Under the pieces are notes generated by a model. That model made no database searches. It was not told the origin of the DNA and saw only the letters and a list, made by a program, of their open reading frames with translations. A program made the position numbers and the translations under genes. A DNA stretch of 64,000 bases from Achatina immaculata (lineage: Eukaryota; Mollusca; Gastropoda; Stylommatophora; Achatinidae): NCBI GenBank assembly GCA_009760885.1, contig CM019692.1, positions 48,085,430 through 48,149,429 of the forward strand, written 5' to 3'. Shown here one piece after another: positions 63,401 to 64,000 of the stretch (the stretch's first letter is position 1; the number at the start of each line of letters is the position of its first letter).

Positions 63401-63723
63401 TTGTCATAAAATGCTGTTATTGCAGCAATAGTTGTCTTCATATAACGCATCAAGGGTCTAAATATAAGATTGATCATATTTGGTCTCCTTTGTTGGCATT
63501 CATTTTTAAAAATTGTATTGTTATATTTCTTCATGTTATATTTATTTTCTCAGATGAGTTTGGCTCTAGCTACTGCATTTGGCATGGATACAGATGGTGT
63601 TCGGTGGACGATAAATTTCATTCTGCGGAAAATTTTCACCACTCTCTCAGTTTGGGGGTCAGAACCGGATCTCATCAAGGACACCCTGCAGCTGCTTATC
63701 AATTTAAGTGAGCAGAGTTCCAG
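37884..63723 (+). CDS. XPO4: Exportin-4, 5' part of gene (14 coding exons seen, one missing, 3' end outside window)
   Basis: Exportin-4 is an importin-beta-family nuclear transport receptor that with RanGTP exports cargoes such as eIF5A and Smad3. Exons: 37884-37937, 40472-40577, 42454-42602, 44281-44415, 45528-45644, 46944-47100, 47856-47956, 49336-49490, 50540-50714, 51657-51833, 55081-55211, 57253-57427, 62499-62658, 63554-63723. All have GT-AG sites, and phases are compatible except between 55211 and 57253. The translation follows animal XPO4 throughout: LMAPP, LFQAATTIKEAVVRDW, KPPESWKDVLL, LESW, FNSYMQCHLSAPDG, FSDQLSCIGALGRI, LLAD..EGETP, LSVWGSEPDL. About 486 residues precede the gap and about 168 follow it. 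The family is about 1150 residues, so the C-terminal HEAT repeats lie beyond the right edge. Introns are full of repeats. Confidence 0.96.
38772..39475. mobile_element. piggyBac-like MITE, 704 bp, in exportin-4 intron 1
   Basis: TTAA at 38768-38771 and 39476-39479. Terminal inverted repeats CTCTTTCCACCCG and CTCTTTCCACTCG (right end read inward). A gcgcggacattttggagaag unit is duplicated just inside the left end. No transposase frame. Confidence 0.85.
39480..41397. other. Exportin-4 introns 1-2, mostly unassigned
   Basis: Outside exon 2 no clear repeat was recognised. A 79-codon minus-strand frame at 41076-40837 has an Arg/Trp-rich RRRWKGRARW segment, faintly reminiscent of Harbinger-type transposase starts but not convincing. 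Confidence 0.4.
40472..40577 (+). CDS. XPO4: Exportin-4 exon 2
   Basis: Encodes APPDVVTREQRQAAQDLIL, then NFRKTRMPYTLCQYIL, equivalent to the vertebrate FLSFRKSKSPFAVCKHIL. It ends with one base of a Glu codon. Acceptor TTTCCAG, donor GTAGGA. Confidence 0.96.
41398..41566 (+). mobile_element. SINE-B body fragment
   Basis: gcctctaaaaatgggtacca, ggcatgatactgaccacatc, tatgccttaatggcatggaa. Lacks the tRNA-like head. Confidence 0.8.
41660..42405 (+). repeat. 62-68-bp tandem array with (TA)n cores, 11 copies, just upstream of exportin-4 exon 3
   Basis: Unit ggacatgttataatgttata plus ctccaaacgtcctttacatc and ctttaatga followed by 6-14 TA dinucleotides. Eleven copies, distinguished by an A/G variant (aaacg or aagcg) and TA length. 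The array ends 49 bp before the exon. Open frames through it are artefacts. Confidence 0.97.
42454..42602 (+). CDS. XPO4: Exportin-4 exon 3
   Basis: Encodes NSKNDYTLFQAATTIKEAVV and SVEALRSFLLRYI, part of the importin-beta N-terminal (RanGTP-binding) region. The exon begins about 50 bp after an 11-copy AT-rich tandem array ends. Confidence 0.97.
42845..43230 (+). mobile_element. LINE reverse-transcriptase C-terminal relic
   Basis: Decayed frame with LEKRIKAVEVKLYRRALRIS, MGLGVAENWLVNTIKIRKQR and a terminal RDARQLMQDCSALREAERG-like text ending acatgtaaataaatgag. A relative of LINE-B by architecture. Confidence 0.65.
43434..43472 (+). repeat. (GAT)n-rich microsatellite
   Basis: Imperfect gatgat/gatcat trinucleotides. 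Confidence 0.85.
43775..44095 (+). mobile_element. SINE-A copy
   Basis: Full-length match in order to the copies at 23.4 and 37.2 kb, ending gttcgtacaagtacaagcac. Confidence 0.85.
44281..44415 (+). CDS. XPO4: Exportin-4 exon 4
   Basis: 45 codons: SFVREQILQTVAVILKRATL and LFEDVTALINSGNITM, matching YVREQILLAVAVIVKRGSL in vertebrates. Acceptor AAACCAG, donor GTGAGA. Confidence 0.97.
44510..44735 (+). mobile_element. SINE-C copy
   Basis: gatggtggttagcaacacgt, ccttggagacagtctggcca, aaaaatatgtggaactgatg. Confidence 0.8.
44877..44980 (+). repeat. Direct duplication of about 52 bp
   Basis: tatcttagagtttagtatat followed by gtagat-agatatc and ttatgttatttatta occurs twice in succession. Confidence 0.9.
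44981..46063. other. Exportin-4 introns 4-5, unassigned apart from exon 5
   Basis: AT-rich, T-runs, no family recognised. Confidence 0.5.
45528..45644 (+). CDS. XPO4: Exportin-4 exon 5
   Basis: 39 codons: LVACSMLTSLLNEYS, TSSVGLTWEFHIKCK, matching LACSILTALLSEFS and SNIGLSMEFHGNCK. Donor GTTAGC. Confidence 0.96.
46076..46692 (+). mobile_element. LINE-B copy, 617 bp, with 12-bp TSD
   Basis: Flanked by ATGATGAAAGAT at 46064-46075 and 46693-46704. Encodes EEKLEEVESFEYLGSLLTNN, LRACIFPIATYARETWTLNK and RRRWLQDIVDDLQMDASAAG, with a single stop near 46442 between the two open halves. (ATGA)n tail. One of the best-preserved LINE-B copies here. Confidence 0.95.
46944..47100 (+). CDS. XPO4: Exportin-4 exon 6
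   Basis: Encodes LSDLKRVFLFSLQVLNEI and IAEQVLSWEFTPRG, matching ANQVLSWNFLPPN. It ends with one base of a codon. The donor is GTTTGT, a weak but canonical GT. Confidence 0.95.
47101..47855. other. Exportin-4 intron 6, unassigned
   Basis: Two long T-runs. A 74-codon frame at 47196-47420 begins after a TAAAG but lacks homology. Confidence 0.5.
47856..47956 (+). CDS. XPO4: Exportin-4 exon 7
   Basis: Encodes LKPPESWKDVLLDKN and LLLFFR, matching LKPTESWRETLLDSRVMELFF. The preceding stretch RMHRHIFTIAT is more diverged. Donor GTGAGT. Confidence 0.93.
48075..48330 (+). mobile_element. SINE-C copy with internal 46-bp duplication
   Basis: gatagtggtcagcaacctgt through aaaaatatccagagctgaag. The segment tgtgtcagggttggcagact gtagctggctaagatcctattc occurs twice. 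Confidence 0.85.
48760..48930 (+). mobile_element. LINE C-terminal fragment (first of three)
   Basis: Decayed text CPTFIDLRSQT, KLWGCAEDLERTVDFIL-like, ending in gaagaagaaa. Related fragments at 50270-50455 and 55255-55425. Typical of the last residues of LINE ORFs after the zinc knuckle. Confidence 0.6.
49336..49490 (+). CDS. XPO4: Exportin-4 exon 8
   Basis: Encodes NSDMAHHSMQCLVQLASLNG and FLAHYIEGLLQML, matching SDMAQDSLQCLAQLASLHG and YLAHFIEGLL. It ends with two bases of a codon. Donor GTATGT. Confidence 0.97.
49876..49965 (+). repeat. About 36-bp direct repeat, three copies
   Basis: gggatcatgttgatcatgaa ttagt recurs with short variable links. Confidence 0.75.
50270..50455 (+). mobile_element. 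LINE C-terminal fragment (second of three)
   Basis: agagtgccaaacttttacag, ggaggaactggagaagactg, aagaagaagaag tail. Confidence 0.6.
50540..50714 (+). CDS. XPO4: Exportin-4 exon 9
   Basis: Encodes VASIFKNLLLMFSVRSFTSI and LTCTVGRLAAQEES, matching ISSIISNLITVFPRNVLTAI and LTCSFGRSAALEE. The acceptor follows a long T-run. Donor GTAAGC. Confidence 0.96.
50815..51005 (+). repeat. Degenerate purine-rich repeat
   Basis: Loose units of gacatgcatagagaaaaaga gataa type, five or six, without a strict period. Confidence 0.6.
51267..51645 (-). mobile_element. LINE-B fragment abutting exportin-4 exon 10
   Basis: Minus strand is LINE-B from aaatgcctttgaatgtaaat to the 3' end (gcaggggacatgcaaatgaa tgaat). 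The upstream limit near 51645 is only a few bases from the exon 10 acceptor at 51656. Confidence 0.9.
51657..51833 (+). CDS. XPO4: Exportin-4 exon 10
   Basis: 59 codons: MHKDDTVFMESYEKLLESW and FNSYMQCHLSAPDGIRNS. An antisense LINE-B fragment runs to within about 15 bp of the acceptor, so the branch point and perhaps the pyrimidine tract appear to be transposon-derived. Confidence 0.97.
51987..52280 (+). mobile_element. SINE-B, fullest copy, tRNA-derived
   Basis: tRNA-like head with A-box TTAGCTGAGTGG at 51996-52007 and B-box GGTTCAGTCTC at 52043-52053, then an internal A-run and the SINE-B body ending ggaaactggaggtttacctt. A functional tRNA is unlikely: the 3' acceptor strand is not apparent. 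Confidence 0.85.
52350..54860 (-). mobile_element. LINE-A, longest copy: endonuclease, reverse transcriptase and 3' end
   Basis: On the minus strand: endonuclease segment HDILTAMGDFNAKIGKDNTD and DVNSDHNL (catalytic GDFN and SDH motifs); linker KKVKSSARRDKREYIDNMAK; reverse-transcriptase pieces NKAAGENEITPKML and LEDLDFADDITLISNN; and C-terminus ILIYACESWKTTKEIDKKLD and RRKRGRPHETLKRTLL. The 3' end is ggaaggatataagatataag. The 5' end is truncated inside the endonuclease domain. It lacks part of the central reverse transcriptase and has frameshifts, so it is inactive. Antisense in exportin-4 intron 10. Confidence 0.93.
55081..55211 (+). CDS. XPO4: Exportin-4 exon 11
   Basis: Encodes an acidic linker (DDSEDDINETEEDD) followed by FSDQLSCIGALGRIIPEHSV and PLLS plus two bases. 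The acidic stretch matches EEEEISELQEDDRD in vertebrates. Donor GTATGT. Confidence 0.96.
55255..55425 (+). mobile_element. LINE C-terminal fragment (third of three)
   Basis: cagcgttcaccgacctatga, gaagcagaagctgtggggct, agaactgtggacttcatttt. Confidence 0.6.
55485..55628 (+). repeat. Dispersed repeat shared with 3425-3575
   Basis: Ends ggttaagagttaa, like the partner. See that entry. Confidence 0.55.
55640..56140 (-). pseudogene. DNA-transposon relic, possibly piggyBac C-terminal Cys-rich region
   Basis: A 93-codon minus-strand frame (56116-55835) has a Cys/His cluster (RVCYMHVHD, CDICRPKD, MHIKKCFKC) like the C-terminal zinc-binding region of piggyBac-like transposases. The adjoining 55830-55650 reads FFDAGFQGVVNHR-like text, resembling a mariner C-terminus. 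The two parts may come from different elements. Confidence 0.35.
56829..57037 (-). mobile_element. 209-bp LINE-B 3'-end insertion with 12-bp TSD
   Basis: Flanked by TCAAGACACTTT at 56817-56828 and 57038-57049. Tail on the minus strand is (ACTG)n. Confidence 0.92.
57253..57427 (+). CDS. XPO4: Exportin-4 exon after the gap
   Basis: Encodes NLLADAAEGETPTIPESIMK and SVDINLTMKVLSSPGQK, ending VI plus two bases. It matches YLLADDTQGETPLIPPEIME. It needs one preceding codon base, but exon 11 supplies two, so direct joining gives an immediate stop; see Findings. Confidence 0.95.
57581..57922 (-). mobile_element. 342-bp LINE-A 3'-end insertion with TSD
   Basis: Flanked by TTCACTAT at 57573-57580 and 57923-57930. 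The minus strand matches LINE-A from KWNEFKN to the terminal block. Confidence 0.85.
57957..60084 (+). mobile_element. RNase H LINE-E copy, interrupted by LINE-D
   Basis: 57957-58072 encodes an RNase H start (CTDGSVIWISKSGWGF) and 59525-60084 continues it (VVQGSEAFEVTTSGMQMDIE, then a decayed WIYCPGLMGVHGNEMADRLA). The tail is ttgaaccttgaac. 5'-truncated. Possible TSD CTTATTTATAAGTG, ambiguous because the target is a tandem repeat. Confidence 0.8.
58073..59513 (+). mobile_element. LINE-D copy, 1441 bp, with open RNase H domain and 11-bp TSD
   Basis: Flanked by GGAACAGTAGT at 58062-58072 and 59514-59524. It begins in the reverse-transcriptase thumb region (DSKLTWKQHIN, LPHLEYGS). A 319-codon open frame at 58323-59282 then carries a complete RNase H domain: first Asp in HVYTDGSA, Glu in FDAEVRAIIA, Asp in ILTDARSVLEAL, last Asp in NEKADRLA. 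One frameshift near 59268 separates the C-terminal CCHC-like knuckle (LCTCAQVPQTVEHILQNC) and the end FIQETGLQI. (GAA)n tail. RNase H next to a LINE reverse transcriptase is typical of the I/R1/Loa-like lineages. Confidence 0.93.
60166..60827. other. Exportin-4 intron sequence, unassigned
   Basis: T-rich; nothing recognised. Confidence 0.5.
60840..61322 (+). mobile_element. 483-bp LINE-B copy with 12-bp TSD
   Basis: Flanked by AATTAGATATTA at 60828-60839 and 61323-61334. Coding remains from ADRTTKIRFLRACIFPIATY to the 3' end, with a (GACT)n-like tail. Confidence 0.93.
61520..62040 (+). mobile_element. SINE-C copy containing a 27-bp array
   Basis: Left flank (gatagcaatcattggactga, tagccaagtgagtcaggatc) and right flank (tgtccttttcagggcaaatg cagaagaag) are SINE-C. 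The array at 61725-61975 lies between them. Confidence 0.75.
61725..61975 (+). repeat. 27-bp tandem array, about nine copies
   Basis: Unit gcagatatcacagcctagat gcaaact. A single copy of the same word lies in the SINE-C at 12.25 kb. In-frame, it produces false 104- and 142-codon frames. Confidence 0.95.
62058..62125 (+). repeat. (CT)n and (CA)n microsatellites
   Basis: tctctctctctctctctcac then CA-rich repeats and GAGAGAGA. Confidence 0.9.
62499..62658 (+). CDS. XPO4: Exportin-4 exon following the RNase H LINE nest
   Basis: Encodes LIAAVFRLCEVENQAVDAKL and VMWFLERWSDAYVL, matching LLSAILRVSEVESRAIRADL and VWFLKRWAKTYLL. Phase 0 end. Donor GTGATA is weak. Confidence 0.95.
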
Positions 63724-64000
63724 GTGGGCTCTTTATTTGAGCAGTTTTATTTCTCAGTAGGTTCCCACAGAAGATTATGTAGATTTATCTATTTTGTTAT
63801 GTGTTCTGTCAGCGTTTGCTTTTATTTTAGTTTGTACTTGTTTACTTGTTTATTGCATGTGATGTTTTTATAGTTTATTGTCTGCTGTTCATTTTTTTTA
63901 TTTTTAGTATTTTTTTTTTAGGTTTTAGGCAGATATGAAAATTGCAGTTTACTATTACAATTTTATTAACTTTTACATAAACATTACTTGTTAAGAGAAG
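62659..64000. other. Exportin-4 introns around the last visible exon, unassigned
   Basis: Outside the exon at 63554-63723 the sequence is AT-rich with no recognised repeat. The gene runs off the window. Confidence 0.5.
63554..63723 (+). CDS. XPO4: Exportin-4, last exon seen in window
   Basis: Encodes ATAFGMDTDGVRWTINFILR and LSVWGSEPDLIKDTLQLL, matching STAFGADTEGSQWIIGYLL and LSVWSSEQDLANDTVQLL. It ends with two bases of a codon. Later exons lie outside. Confidence 0.96.

Overview
This is eukaryotic genomic DNA from an animal. The window holds two conserved animal genes split into many short exons by GT-AG introns, and most of the rest is interspersed repeats: non-LTR retrotransposons (LINEs), tRNA-derived SINEs, mariner and piggyBac-like DNA transposons, and many tandem arrays. 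The AT-rich composition, the intron and repeat load and the LINE types suggest an invertebrate, perhaps a mollusc. The taxonomic guess is inference only. There are no operons, rRNA genes, CRISPR arrays or convincing functional tRNA genes.

Gene 1 (minus strand, 36221 down to 5788) is a complete malic enzyme gene. Fourteen coding exons with canonical splice sites join into one 599-residue frame. Its first exon encodes a short basic, acid-free leader typical of mitochondrial import. The catalytic Tyr/Lys pair, the metal-binding Glu/Asp residues and the dinucleotide loop are intact, and an Asp-Ser-Lys-Gly motif points to NADP+ (ME3-like) rather than NAD+.

Gene 2 (plus strand, from 37884 past the right edge) is exportin-4 (XPO4). 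Fourteen coding exons covering roughly the N-terminal 60% of the protein are visible. One exon between 55211 and 57253 cannot be found, and the flanking exon phases prove that something is missing. The two genes are head to head with start codons 1.66 kb apart, so 36.2-37.9 kb should hold one or two divergent promoters. Half of that interval is SINE-like repeat.

Repeats by region: 0-5.8 kb is downstream of the malic enzyme gene (34-bp tandem array, LINE scraps, a possible exon of an unidentified gene). 6-31 kb is malic enzyme introns filled with LINE families A, B and C, a mariner relic, a deleted mariner with both ends, a piggyBac-like MITE and several tandem arrays. 31-36 kb is malic enzyme intron 1, with a 1.1-kb inverted-repeat element and a 1.77-kb LINE-C copy. 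38-64 kb is exportin-4 introns, with a second piggyBac-like MITE, an 11-copy array beside exon 3, a long LINE-A copy at 52.4-54.9 kb and a three-layer LINE nest at 57.5-60.1 kb. Many insertions have target-site duplications (TSDs) of 8-18 bp that can be read directly.

No new multigene system is apparent. The least explained items are the missing exportin-4 exon, the large inverted repeat with hammerhead-like motifs in both arms, an unidentified 636-bp retroposon, and a recurring pattern in which tandem arrays arise inside transposon copies. LINE and SINE letters (A-G) are labels used only in this report. All family assignments were made by eye.
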